Positions 46,138-57,625 of a stretch of 64,000 nucleotides of DNA are shown here, piece by piece. The stretch is taken from NCBI GenBank assembly GCA_037954665.1, contig JBBMOL010000096.1, forward strand, positions 2,666,001 to 2,730,000, written 5' to 3'. The stretch's first letter is position 1, and every line of letters starts with the position of its first letter. The DNA comes from Laguncularia racemosa (Eukaryota; Streptophyta; Magnoliopsida; Myrtales; Combretaceae). Position numbers and translations under genes: made by a program. The notes under the pieces were generated by a model. That model was not told the origin of the DNA, ran no database searches, and was given only the letters and a program-made list of their open reading frames with translations.

Positions 46138-47642
46138 CGTGTGATTGGCCGAGGGAAGTCACGCGTGTTGCGCGTGATTGTCTTCGTCACTCGAACGGAC
46201 GCGAGAGGAAGCCGGAACAGGTCCGACGAAGGCAGAATCGACCATTTTTCCTCAAATCTTTTGGATTGCTGTCAAGATAAAGCCAAATCTATCAGATAAA
46301 TCAAAGAAAAACAAGAGATCAACATCAAATCGCTGAGATAAAACCAAATCTAAAAAACGGAAAAATATGGGTTTATCCAAATCGCCGGATTTGAGCTCAT
46401 CCGGAGCAAACCACCACCACCATTGAATTCCTCACCCTCGATAACCTAGGATTCGACACCTCACTTGCTGCAAAAGGCCGCTGGAACGCCGTCAACGAGC
46501 ACTCCCCGCCGCCGTGTTCGACCGATCCGACCCGACTCGCTTCGACCCGATTTGACCCGACCCACGCACCGACCCGGATCCAGGTAAGTCGGATTTTCCG
46601 GATTTTTTCGAATTTTGTTTATTTATTTTATTTGATTTATTAATTTGTTATTTATTAGTTATTTATTTATGTTTTATTTATATTTTCATAAATAGGAAAA
46701 TGTTAGAAATTAGATTTTTTTTAGGATTTAATAATTTTAAAAAATAATAAAAATAAAAAAATGTAGAAAAATAATAAAGATATTAAAATAATAATAATAA
46801 TAATAATAAAACTTTAGATTTTAAAATAGGATAGATGAGAACCTAGGAGGAAAATTTGAAAATCATGAAAAAATTAATTTAAAAATTATAAAAATAATAA
46901 AAAATTATAAAAATCATGAAAAATCATAAAAACTCATAAAAATCATAAGAATCATAAAACAAATCATCAAAATTACAAAAATAATAAAAACAATTAATAA
47001 AACTTCATAAAAATTCAAAAAAATTATAAAAAATGAGTTTTATCACTTAGAAAAATCATTTTCTCAAATAAATCCAAAATTGATGTTTTCCCCAAAAATT
47101 ATTTTCAAAAATCAAATTATTAAGCCTAGGCTTAGATTTTTTAGAAAAATCCCAAAAATGTTAAAAACATAAATCAAAAGAGATTTTTCAAAAATTAAAA
47201 TCCACAAACCCACTAAATCTTTTCAGGAAAAGCGAACTACGGCTTGTTTGATCCTGAATAGCAGGTACGTAGGCACCCATTTGGGTCAACCCATAAAATG
47301 AAATAAAAAAATCATTTTTTCAAATAACTCATTCAAAAACATAAAGCAACAGAAACAAAATAAAAGACATTTTAATAGGTTAGCCTCCGAACTTAGAAAC
47401 TCTGGTTTTCCTTTTCCTCTTTTCACCAAAAACGAGAAAAGGAAATCACAACGACTAGTGGTCCAAATTAGGACTAATCCGCTCCTTTAGTCTTAATTCA
47501 ATCTTTTCCAACAACAGTTGGGTGGCGACTCTAAAATTAAACGAAGTTCTAACTCAGGTCGAGGATCTATATTAGATGAGCATAGGGTCTAGTCTAGATC
47601 GGATTAGGAATGAGAAAATTCAAAATTAGACTCGATAAATGC

Positions 47643-49535
47643 CATAGAAGATCTCATCAAATGTGGTTATCTTTAAGATTACATTTCTAATGCTAAGTGA
47701 CCCTTTGAGCAAGGTCATTGAGAAAATAACAAATAAGACAAGAGAAACCAAAGCTTAACCTACCCACGGCATAATAAATTCAACATGGGTTAACCAATAA
47801 TAGGAGGGTGGTCAAATTTTGAAAGTTAGGCCTATGTCTAATCAAGAAATTACCATAATATACTCAATACGTAAACTAAGAGATTGAGAGTGGATACTAC
47901 CATCTTGTTCTTTGATGAAGACTTTGAAGGCATTATAACTCCTTGTGACAACACCCTCGTCCTCTAAGCACATATAGCTAATTTCAACGTCTATAAAATA
48001 CTAATTGATAAAGACAGCTCCCTAAACATCATATTTAAGAAGGCTTTCAACTAGATGAAGGATGATGTTGAGGCAAAGTTGAAGCCTTATGATCATGAGC
48101 TCTATAGCTTAAGTAATCAACCAATTAGGTTAGGGGGCATCATAACACTCTCTTTAAAGGCCAGTGACAACACCCACTTTGCATAGGTGCTAATGGACTT
48201 TCCCATTGTTAACACATGGTCGCCATATAATGTAATCTTTGGTACATCCTTGTAAAATGCCTTGAGAATGATTACATCTACTAAAAATTTAAAGGTGAAA
48301 CTCCTAACCCCCATAGGCATTGGGATACATAAAGGAGGCTAACAATTAGCTAAAAATTGTTACTCCCAAGCATTATCCCACTGAGAAGTCCTCAGTAGAA
48401 ACAAGCTTGGAGGAAAGGCTAGGAGCCACTTAGGGGAGGGGGTGGGAAGAAATTGAAGAAATATATATTGGTAGTGCCCCTAAATAGACAACAAAGATTA
48501 GAGCATTAGTCTCATTAGAGTTACACCAATAATTAATTAACTTCCTCTAGACCAACATAGGCATCTTTGCATAGTCCTCCTTTGACATGCCAAGCATACC
48601 ACTAGGGGTAATAACACATTACCTCAATATAGACCTTAACATCAAAATTGTAAAGCAAAAGAAGAGACACTTCATCCTTATGCAATAAGCTGCCATTGAA
48701 GGGAAGTACAAAATCTTCTAAAGCCAAATTTTATAAGGGAAGAACCTTATCTCACTTTGTTAGCAAATTGTGTACTGGTCAAGAAGTTCAATAGGAAGTG
48801 GAGTATGTGTATGCACTACACTAATCTCAACAAAGCTTGCCCAAAAGACCATTTCCCCTTACTTAAGATCGACCAACTAGTCAACTTGACCTTAAGTCAT
48901 GCACTTGTAAGTTTTATGGATGCTTTCTTAGGTTACAATCAAATTTGCATGCATGAAATTAACTAGGTTCATACATCTTTTGTCACCAACTTTAAAATCT
49001 ACTACTATAAAGTTATGCCCTTTAGCCTCAAGAACACTAGGGTAACCTATCAAAAGCTTATGATAAAGATGTTTATGTCACAAATAGGATAAAACATCGA
49101 GTGTATGTTGGCACCATTATTGTGACAAGCGAGAGCCCGAAGGATACTTAGCTAACTTTAAGGAGACTTTCTAGACATTGTAAAAGTATAGCATGAAGTT
49201 AAATGCCCAAAAGTATGTGTTTAGGGAATCATTAGGGAAATTCCTAGGTTACATGGCCACCTCCTGAGGCATTGAAGCCAACCTAAAGAAGATTAAGGTC
49301 GTCCTTGACATGCAACCCCCTAAGAATGTGAAGGAAGTTCAATAGTTAATAGAGTAGATTGTAGAACTCAATAGGTTCATCTCTCAATCTATAGATAGAT
49401 GTTTAGAATTCTTTAAAATACTAAAGAGCCCTAGAAATTTCCAATGGAGTGACTAATACCAGGCCGCCTTTGATGAGTTAAAGTGCTTCCTTATAACACC
49501 ACTTATTATATCTAAGCTCATCCTTGAAGAGGAGC
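47643..49535 (+). pseudogene. Host element 2: gag end, protease and RT relic
   Basis: Starts with IEDLIKCGYL, completing the gag knuckle region cut at 32852. A protease relic follows: KILIDKDSSLNIIF (about 47992-48032; Tat consensus near DNGSS), then PYNVIFGTS. RT relics: CMHYTNLNKACPKDHFP (about 48799-48848), VSFMDAFLGYNQICM, YYYKVMPFSLKN and YQKLMIKMF. The catalytic YVDD block is lost. Stops and frameshifts are frequent. It is cut at 49535 by a foldback element. Confidence 0.75.
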
Positions 49536-50195
49536 AAATAAGCTAAGTCGAGTCAAGCTTTTTAAGGCTTGAACTCATCTCATTAGAAAATTTATCAAGA
49601 ATGAGCCGAGCTAAGCTAAGCTTTTACCGAGCCTAAAATTACAACCTCGAGCTCGTTAAGAAATTTGAAACTAGACCTTGACTTGTTTAAATTAATGAGC
49701 CTAAGCTCATTTATCTAAATAAGCTTAAACTGGAGCTTGTTTAAATAAATGAGTTTGAACTGGAGTTCGTTTAAATAAACAAGCTTACTTACGTACTTGT
49801 TTACAAGCTTATTAACAATACAAACGAGAACCTACTCACAAGCTTATTCATGAGTCGATCTGTTAAAAATATAAATGAAAGCCTATTCATAAGCCTATTA
49901 ACAAGCTGACTTATTAATAATTTAAATGAAGTTTGCTCATCAACCTATTTGTGAGTTTACTTAGGAGGTTGCCTACAAAACAACTTGTTAACAAAATAAA
50001 CAAGCCTACTTGCAAACTCATTAACAATATAAATAAGCCTATTCTCAAGCTAACTCATGAGCCTAAACAACAGCTCAAACTTGGCTCATTTAAATAAACG
50101 GATTTTATTTTAAGCTCAAGCTTAGCTTGTTTACTAATTGAGCTTGAGTTAAGTCAAGCTCAAAGTGACTTAAGCTCGAGTAACTCAGCTCATTT
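49536..50195. mobile_element. Foldback/MITE-like insertion of 660 bp
   Basis: A segment rich in AGCTCG/CGAGCT and AAGCTTG phrases interrupts the RNase H relic between LILEEE and the LSINSNAL block. The left end AAATAAGCTAAGTCGAG and the right end CTCGAGTAACTCAGCTCATTT (20 or fewer bases compared at a time) form an imperfect terminal inverted repeat. Many short internal inverted repeats are present. No ORF and no clear target-site duplication. The superfamily is not determined. Confidence 0.55.
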
Positions 50196-51710
50196 GAAAC
50201 TTCATACCTCTCTATCAATAGCAATGCCCTCTCCTCCATCCTCGTCTAAGAAAATGGAAGGAAGCATCATCCAGTGTACTACATTAGCCTTATCTTACAA
50301 GGCCTAAAGATCAGGTGTTCAAAGGTGAAGAACTTTACCTTAACTGAGGTCATCTTAACAAGGAAACTTCATCCATATTTTGAATCCCATCAAGTTGTCA
50401 TTCCCACTGATTAGCGTTTATGGAAAATTTTTTAAATGCGTAACATGTCGAGACGGATGGTTAAGTATGCCTTAGAACATAGCACATATGATGCCCAAAC
50501 CGACCACACTAGGTGATTAAGGCACAAGTCCTAACTAATTTCATTATAGAATCAACTGGGGAAGAAAAAGCCCGCACTAATGATGATAAGTTGACATAAC
50601 CTCTCTACGTTGATGACTTATCCACTCATAAGAGGAGTGGAGTTAGATTTATGCTACAAGGACTATATAAAGTTAAGGTCTAATATGCCTTGAAGTTTGG
50701 TTTCCCTACTAACAATAATAAGGCTAAGTATGAATCACTTATTGTTGGACTCAAAGCACTTCAACAATGGTACTACTAGCCCATGATGATGAAAGATGCC
50801 AAGGCGATCATGAAACGATATGAAAAATGTTAGAAATATACCCTAACAGATAGGCCGTTGAGCAGTAACCTCTTTCCCCTCACTAGTATTTGCCTTTTCA
50901 CTCAATGGGGGCTTGACATCTTAGGCCACTTTACTAAGGCAACAAGTTGATGCTAATATATAATCATGGCCATGGACTACTTCACCAAGTGGATAGAGGT
51001 AGAAGCAGTAGCTAAGATCATAGAGCAAAGTGTCATGGACTTTGTGAGCATGTCCATAATATGTAGGTTTGGCATACCATATGCCTTAGGCACCAATCAT
51101 GGCACTCAATCTGACAACCTGAGGTTAAGAGAGCTTAGTTCCAAGTACGACATTAAGATTCAATATACTTTTGTGGCCCATCCACAGTCGATTGGATACT
51201 TTAAGCCATAAATAAGATCATCCTTTACAGCCTTAAAAAGAGAGGTCAAGCAAAGGGGAAGTAGGCCGATGAGCTCACCTACATCCTATAGGGCTACAAA
51301 ATGACTCCAAGAATAGCTATAGGGAAAGTCCTTTTAGTTTAGCTTTTGGAATTGAGGCAATGTTACTTGTTGAGCTCGAACTTCCTAACATCTATACTCA
51401 GCATCTTATCCTCCACATCAATGAGATAGGCCTCTAAGCTAACCTTAACCTCTTAGAAGAGCTACAAGATTAAACTAGTGTCTGTATAGCGGCACATCAA
51501 TAAAGAGTAGCTAGATACTATGATAAGAAGGTCAAACACAAATCTTCTAAACTAGCAACCTAGTTTATAGGAAACTTGAGGCTACTAGACCAAGAGAAAG
51601 TCAAAGTAAGCAAGCTCTAAACTAGGATAATTAAGTTAGAATCTAAGAGATGGTCATTCCTGAAGCATATAAATTGGAGAGGCTCAACAGGTACCTAATC
51701 CCAAGAACTT
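50196..51710 (+). pseudogene. Host element 2: RNase H and integrase relic
   Basis: RNase H relic: LSINSNALSSILV, KHHPVYYISLILQG and TRKLHPYF (50205-50390), then DMSRRMVKYALEHSTYDA-like decay. A second RNase H relic is suggested by NNNKAKYESLIVGLKAL near 50715-50765. Integrase relic: MAMDYFTKWIEVEAVAKI (50966), ICRFGIPYALGTNHG (the second Asp block is damaged), SVMDFV and a C-terminal VARYYDKKVKHKSS near 51505. The end near 51705 has the LKHINW block like the last Tat residues. Non-functional. Confidence 0.75.
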
Positions 51711-52347
51711 AGAATGTAGATAACCTTAGATTGTAACATGAATAATTTACCTCTTAAAGTTATTTCATTGTAAAAGCTTCAATTATTAATGAAATTACAA
51801 CTTCCTCAATTTGATGTGCCTAAACACACTTGAAAGCACATTCAAAAGACTTAAGAAAAACTATCTCAAGTCAAGGCAAAATCGGATCTAAAAATAAGGG
51901 CAAAATGACGTGAACCAAGTGAAGATATGATGAATTCCAAATGTCAAATGATATAATTAGAATACCACACTGATAATACCTTCTAACAACCTCTTAATTT
52001 CATATAATCCACGCAAATAAACCTCAAATGACAAAAGAAAAACCGTAACAAAAATAATCCCTCTCAAATAGTGAAGAACACGTTTCCCTGGGAAATTTTC
52101 AATGATGAACCAAATATAATTGATAGATACTTCAAATAAGCACAAGAATTCGTGAACAATAAGAAGTATTTCTGACCAAGAAATATCTTGATGCAGCGAG
52201 TTAGCGTAGAGAAGCAAAAGACTCACTCAACGAATGAATCTCACACACACACAATGGTTGCGCACAACCCGTTAAAGGAGAGAAGTCTCTCACAAAATGT
52301 ATTTCAAATATAAAATAAGACGTAACTCTAACATGGTTGACAAAAGG

Positions 52348-52356
52348 TATATATAC
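52348..52356 (-). promoter_or_regulatory. TATA box of E6 3' LTR
   Basis: The minus strand reads GAGTATATATACC, a TATA-type core. The same sequence is at 57394-57402 in the 5' LTR. Confidence 0.55.
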
Positions 52357-52396
52357 TCCCCCTTAAAATATCAAAAGAAAAGGAAAATCTACACGT

Positions 52397-52628
52397 ACAC
52401 GGTCGAAGGCACGGCCGTGCTTCAGACCGTGTTGGATTCTGTGAAGATTTCCTGTTCGATACCCTGCATCGAGACACGGCGGTGCTTCAGGCCGTGTTGG
52501 ATTTTGTGAAGATTTCCTGTTTGATACCCTGCATCGAGACACGGCCGTGCTTCAAGCCGTGTATGCTTCTGTGAGTTCCTTCTAATCACTACACGGCCGT
52601 GTGACAAGCCGTGTGTCAGCCCGTGTCT
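52397..52628. repeat. ACACGG/CCGTGT palindrome cluster in E6 3' LTR
   Basis: Includes a near-perfect 36-base palindrome (52397-52432) centred on CACGGCCGTG, followed by two 65-bp units each with GACACGGCnGTGCTTCA, then CTACACGGCCGTGTG. It lies 40-280 bases upstream of the TATA box in LTR orientation. The copy in the 5' LTR is 57446-57608. Confidence 0.85.
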
Positions 52629-55600
52629 CTTGTATCTCCATCAGTCTCTCCCACCAATGGAGAACTCGACCCCGAGTTCTCATGAGGATATAAAGGCGTA
52701 TCATCAGAGTAAAAAGGTGATAAGTCCGCAACATTAAAAGTACAAGAAATATTCATATCTTCTGGAAGTTGTACGACATATGCGTTGTCGTTTATCTTAT
52801 GCACAACTTCATAAGGTCCGTACTTCTTGGGTTGAAGTTTCCCATACTTACCTACAGGAAAACGCTCTCTTCGGAGGTAAACCATTACCTGATCGCCCAC
52901 GGCAAATAGTTTCTTCCGTCTATGCTTATCGGCAACCCTTTTGTATCGGGTATTGGATTCCTCTATCTTTCGTTTAACTTCCTCGGCAGTGGTTTGGTGT
53001 TGTTCCGCCATATGTTTAGCAGCCACATCACCCACCATATCCTTGGGTAATTTGATCAAGTCCAGCGCATGTTGTGGTGTTTTGGTATATACCACCGAGA
53101 ACGGTGACCTCCCAATAGTTCGGTGGACGGAACTATTGTAAGCAAATTCAGCCTGAGCCAATGCTTGATCCCACTGTCCTGGCTTCTCACAGCAGATACT
53201 TCTGATGAGGTTTTCGAGGGTCTTGTTAGTTACCTCGGTTTGACCGTCGGTTTGAGGATGAGCGGTACTGCTGTAATTCAGGGACGAATCAAACATATAC
53301 CAGAGAGTATTCCAAAAGTGACTGAGGAACTTGCTATCTCTGTCGGAAGTAATGGACTTTGGGACTCCATGCAATCGCACCACTTCCTTGAAGAACAGCC
53401 GCGCAATAGCCCGTGCGTCGGCGGTCTTCCTGCAGGGAATAAAATGAGCCGTCTTGAAAAACCTGTCAACCACAACAAACATAGAGTCAGCACCTCGTTG
53501 GGTACGAGGCAAACCAAGTATAAAGTCCATCGACAAGTCCTCCCAAATGTTTGCTGGCACGGGAAGAGGAGTATATAGGCCAGTGTTTTAGGATTGCCCC
53601 TTAGACACCTGGCAAATGTAGCACCTTTCCACAATCTGATACACATCCCTCCTTAATCGAAGCCAAAAGTATCTTTCAGTAACTGCGGCTAGGATCTTAT
53701 CTCTACCCATATGTCCTGCCAGTCCTCCACCATGCAGATCTCGGATAAGCTTTTCCCGTAAGGAAGATTCAGGAATGCACAGCTGATTCCCTTTCATCAA
53801 GTACCCCTCATGGATATGATAGTCGTCACACGGTTCTCTGTTGGCACACTTAATCCAAGTGTCCTTAAAGTCGCTATCATTTTCATATAGTTCCTTTAAC
53901 CTCTCAAAACCGACAATGTCCGCACTTAAAGTAAGTAGGACATTCGCTCTTCTACTCAGGGCGTCCGCGACCTTGTTTTGCACACCCGACTTGTGCATTA
54001 GCTTGAAAGGAAACCTCTGCAAGAACTCAATCCATCTGGCGTGCATGTCCTTACTAATCCGGGTTTGACCACTCAAGTGTTTAAGAGCCCCGCAGTCCGA
54101 GTACAAAATGAACTCTTTCCCTATCAAATAGTGCTCCCATACTTTAAGGGCCCTCACCACGGCGTAGAACTCCTTGTCATATGTAGACCAAGTCCTCCTT
54201 GCTTCGCACAATTTTTCACTGTAAAAGGCTATTGGTCTTCTTTCCTGTGATAGTACTGCACCAACTCCAACCCCACTGGCGTCGCAATCCACCTCAAATA
54301 ACTTCTCAAAGTCTGGTAGCGCTAGTACAGGAGCGCTACACAATCTTTGCTTCAAGTTCATGAAGCTCGTCTCAGATTCTTCGCCCCATTGGAACTTTCC
54401 TTTCTTCAAGCATTTAGTCAAGGGGGCAGCGACTGTATTAAAGTGCCTAATGAATCTTCTGTAGAAACTAGCTAGGCCTAGAAAGCTTCTCAACTCAGTA
54501 ACGGTTCTCGGAACAGGCCATTCTCTAATCGCCTTCACCTTTTCATCATCCACCATTACCCCTTCACTACTGACCATAAACCCAAGGAACAATAGTCGCC
54601 TTGACATGAACGTGCACTTTTTAAGATTAGCGAACAGTTTGTTCACCTTTAGTGCAGATAACACACACTTTAGATGTTCTAAATGTTCTTCTTCAAACTT
54701 ACTGAATATTAGAATATCATCGAAGTACACAACAAGGAAACGACCATTGAAAGGTTTTAATACCTGGTTCATTACCCTCATGAAGGTGCTCGGTGCATTA
54801 CTCAACCCAAATGGCATCACTAGCCACTCATACAGCCCCTCCTTGGTCTTAAATGCCGTCTTCCATTCGTCACCGGGACGGATCCGAATTTGGTGGTATC
54901 CACTCCTCAAATCTATCTTGGAGAAGATAGTAGCGCCACTCAACCAATCCAACATATCCTCGATGCGTGGGATAGGGAATTTATACCCTATGGTAATCTT
55001 ATTGATAGCTCGGCTATCAACACACATCCTCCAACTCCCATCTTTCTTGGGGGTTAATAAGGCTGAAATCGCACAAGGACTTAAGCTGTCCCGGATAAAC
55101 CCTTTATCCAAAAGCTCTTGGACCTTCTCTTGTAGAATCCCGGCTTCCTTGGGACTCATCCTGTAATGCGGGAGGTTTGGGAGACTAGCTCCGAGCACCA
55201 GGTCTATCTGGTGTTGAATGTCTCTCAAAGGGGGTAGCCCCTCGGGTAGATCGTCTGGAACCACCTCCTTAAACTCCTCAAGTAGATTCTTCACTACCTC
55301 TGGTACTTCTCTATCAACCTCCTCCTCTCCTTCTGTCACACCTTTCATGATGAGGGCGTGTACCACCCGCGACTCCTTCAAGTCTTCCATCACTTCCTTC
55401 TCAGATTGAGTGATGGTTAGGAATGAACGACTCTCAACCTTCTTTTCCTTCGCGCGTCCTTCCCTCTTCAACAGTAACAAGGTGTATCTCACACCTTCCT
55501 TCTCCAATCTATAGACATTCTCCTTGCCCGCATGTTGCGCGTCCACATCAAATTGCCATAGCCTTCCGAACAAGATGTGGCAAGCATCCATGTCTACAAT

Positions 55601-55834
55601 GTCGCAGAATGTTTCATCGCAGTACTTCCCTATTGAGAAAGGTACCCTGCATCTCTCCTTGACCTCAATCTTTTCAGCTGCCTTAATCCATCCAATGGTG
55701 TACGGATTCGGGTGTTTCTCGATGGGCAACTGCAGTTGTTTCACAACCTCCCTTCCTATGATGTTTTCGCAACTGCCACTGTCTACTATTAGCTCAAACA
55801 ACCTCCCCATGATAGTACACCGAGTGCGAAACAA
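52616..55834 (-). pseudogene. E6 protease, RT, RNase H and integrase, one premature stop
   Basis: Order: protease ELIVDSGSCENIIG and CHILFGRLW; RT with LLTPKKDGSWRMCVDSRAIN, SKIDLRSGYHQIRI, VMPFGLSNAPSTF and catalytic VVYFDDILIFSK; RNase H with VDCDASGVGVGAVL and KVADALSRR; integrase zinc finger HGGGLAGHMG and CYICQ. A TAA at 53588-53590 follows SKGQS. The core continues: MDFILGLPRTQRG, VVVDRFFKTAHF, TSDRDSKFL and TDGQTEVTNKTL. C-terminal YLRRERFPVG and FNVADLSPFY follow, then stop at 52616, 27 bases inside the 3' LTR. Apart from the stop, all catalytic motifs are present. No chromodomain is seen. Confidence 0.93.
52644..52656 (-). other. E6 polypurine tract, inside the pol frame
   Basis: The minus strand reads GGTGGGAGAGAC, directly before the 3' LTR, and simultaneously encodes residues of the tail PLVGETDG. 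Confidence 0.6.
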
Positions 55835-57226
55835 CTGGTGCCTCTACGTGATCTCTTCTTGCTTTGGGGTTAGCATCATGCGCCGAATTACATAAGTTGG
55901 TTCTGCTACTTCTTCTTCTTCCTCATAATACTCTCCCTCTCCGTCAGGCTCACAGCAAATCTCCTCATCATCTTCCCTATCAAGGGTGTTTACGCTTTTC
56001 CTCGCAGGACATTCGTTTGACCGATGACTCAATTGATTGCATCGGAAACATTTTCCCAATATCGGTTTGGCATAGGGGTTATTCTGCTTCTGAGCTCCCT
56101 TCTGCTCCATCGGCTTCTTCCCTTCACTCTTCTCTTCCCTCCTGGTCATGTCCTCAGTTGGTTTGTATGGTGTAGTTTTATTTTTTTCAAATGCCGATCT
56201 ACTACCACTACCCACAGCTTCTCCTACATATCCCTTCCGTATTCCTCCATATCTACTCCCTTATTCCTGCAATACTAGTTCAGCTCGGAGAGCCAAATTC
56301 TTTGCCTCTACTAAAGTCCTCACCATCATAACCCTAATTTTGTCTTTAATTTGGAGCTTCAGTCCTTCCACATATCTTGCAACTTGCTGGCCTTCACTTT
56401 CCCTCAAATCGTTCCGTTCAGCCAACCTCATGAACTCCGTCGTATACTCATGCACAGAACATTGTCCCTGGCGGCACCGCTGATATTGTTGGAACAATAT
56501 CTGCTCGTAGTCTGGCGGGAGAAAATCATGTTGCAGCAACTGCTTCATGCGATACCATGATCTCACCTGGTGTTTTCCTTCCCTTTGCCTCCTACTTTGT
56601 AGCCTCTCCCACCATGCCGAGGCACCACTCTTCAACCTACATGCCATCAATCTTACTCGACGGTCTTCGGGAATTTCCATATAGTCGAAGAACCGGTCTA
56701 CCTCCGCAATCCAATCGAGGAAGCCTTCGATGTTGAGGCTGCCATCGAACCATGGAATGTCAACCTTCAAACGGTAGTCTCCGCCGTCCCCTTGATCATA
56801 GCCTCTACGGTTCCTCCTATACTCGCCGTCTCTAGGGTGGTTTCCATGATGAGCCATCCGATAACCACCACCTCTCCCACCACGTCCTCGCTGTGGCCTA
56901 CTCCCGTACGTATCATCACTCTCTTTGCTAGATTCCTCACTCTCCACACGTCCCCACTTGTACTCAACGACAGGTCGGATTACGCGTCCCCCGAATTCCT
57001 CCACCGCACGTGGTGGATTCCTGCTAACGCCCCCAGCCCTATTGGGGTCTACCACTAGAGCATCGAAATGTTCGATCAGTTCATCAAGGCACCGTTCCAT
57101 ACGCCCGACCTTCTGATGCATTGCGTCAAACTCTGCCCTTGAAACCCATTGATGGTTCCCTTGTCACCTTGCATCTTGAACACCGTCAAGAACACGACCT
57201 CTATCATCGCCTTGATGAGTTGACAT
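55835..57226 (-). pseudogene. E6 gag, three premature stops
   Basis: Starts ATG at 57226, only nine bases inside the 5' LTR (MSTHQGDDRGR). A short coiled-coil-like stretch follows (HQKVGRMERCLDELI), then an Arg/Gly-rich segment, the gag core (DIPWFDGSLNIEGFLDWIAE, RLKSGASAWWERLQ, SVHEYTTEFMRLAERNDLRE) and a CCHC zinc knuckle CFRCNQLSHRSNEC (about 56015-56056). Stops: TGA 57164-57166, TAA 56261-56263, TAG 55844-55846. The frame is the same throughout and continues into protease without a boundary stop other than the TAG. Function: RNA packaging and particle assembly. Confidence 0.9.
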
Positions 57227-57235
57227 CTCCACAGC

Positions 57236-57625
57236 TGACGCAGCGAGTTAGCGTAGAGAAGCAAAAGACTCACTCAACGAATGAATCTCACACACACACA
57301 ATGGTTGCGCACAACCCGTTAAAGGAAAGAAGTCTCTCACAAAATGTATTTCAAATATAAAGTAAGACGTAACCCTAACATGGTTGACAAAGGGTATATA
57401 TACTCCCCCTTAAAATATCAAAAGAAAAGGAAAATCTACGCGTACACGGTCGAAGGCACGACCGTGCTTCAGACAGTGTTGGATTCTGTGAAGATTTCCT
57501 GTTCGATACCCTGCATCGAGACACGGCCATGCTTCAAGCCGTGTATGCTTCTGTGAGTTCCTTCCAATCACTACACAGCCGTGTGACAAGCCGTGTGTCA
57601 GCCCGTGTCTCTTGTATCTCCATCA
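57236..57625 (-). repeat. E6 5' LTR
   Basis: 390 bp, TGACGCAGCG to CTCCATCA. It has one 65-bp unit (about 57478-57542) where the 3' LTR has two. TATA is at 57394-57402 (minus strand). Confidence 0.95.

Larger units (their letters stand above)
32853..47637 (+). mobile_element. E4: full-structure Tat/Ogre-like LTR retrotransposon
   Basis: 14,785 bp with perfect TSD AATGC (32848-32852 and 47638-47642). Layout: 5' LTR, PBS like tRNA-Arg, ORF1, gag, protease, RT, RNase H, second RNase H, integrase, 87-bp tandem repeats, PPT, 3' LTR. It belongs to the same family as E1, in opposite orientation. All domains remain recognisable, but in-frame stops, frameshifts and LTR deletions make it inactive. It is inserted in the gag zinc-knuckle region of host element 2. 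Confidence 0.94.
45729..47637 (+). repeat. E4 3' LTR, with deletions
   Basis: 1,909 bp, TGTAAACACC to ACTCGATA. Relative to the 5' LTR it lacks about 165 bases around the TATA box (junction near 46404, with GGAG at both edges of the lost segment) and about 50 bases near 47372. It keeps the tRNA-like module, the palindromic G-box CTGCCACGTGGCAG (46124-46137), the splice donor (46581-46589) and the U5 block. Confidence 0.93.
52189..52643 (-). repeat. E6 3' LTR
   Basis: 455 bp, TGATGCAGCG to CTCCATCA on the plus strand. It contains a CACACACA run, TATA (52348-52356, minus) and an ACACGG palindrome cluster with two 65-bp units (52431-52495, 52496-52560). The last codons of pol (to the stop at 52616) lie inside it. 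Confidence 0.95.
52189..57625 (-). mobile_element. E6: near-intact chromovirus-like element nested in the E5 LTR
   Basis: 5,437 bp with perfect TSD TATCT (52184-52188 and 57626-57630). Minus-strand gag-pol is a single frame of 1,537 codons (57226 to 52616) with four premature stops and no frameshift. Its LTRs are 455 and 390 bp and differ by one 65-bp unit. It is the best-preserved coding sequence in the window and one of the youngest insertions. No conventional PBS is seen. Confidence 0.95.

Noticed and set aside
54606..55166. Plus-strand 186-codon frame, and other plus-strand frames at 53123, 55524 and 56148
   Set aside because: They are antisense shadows of the intact E6 gag-pol frame and contain no recognisable domain.
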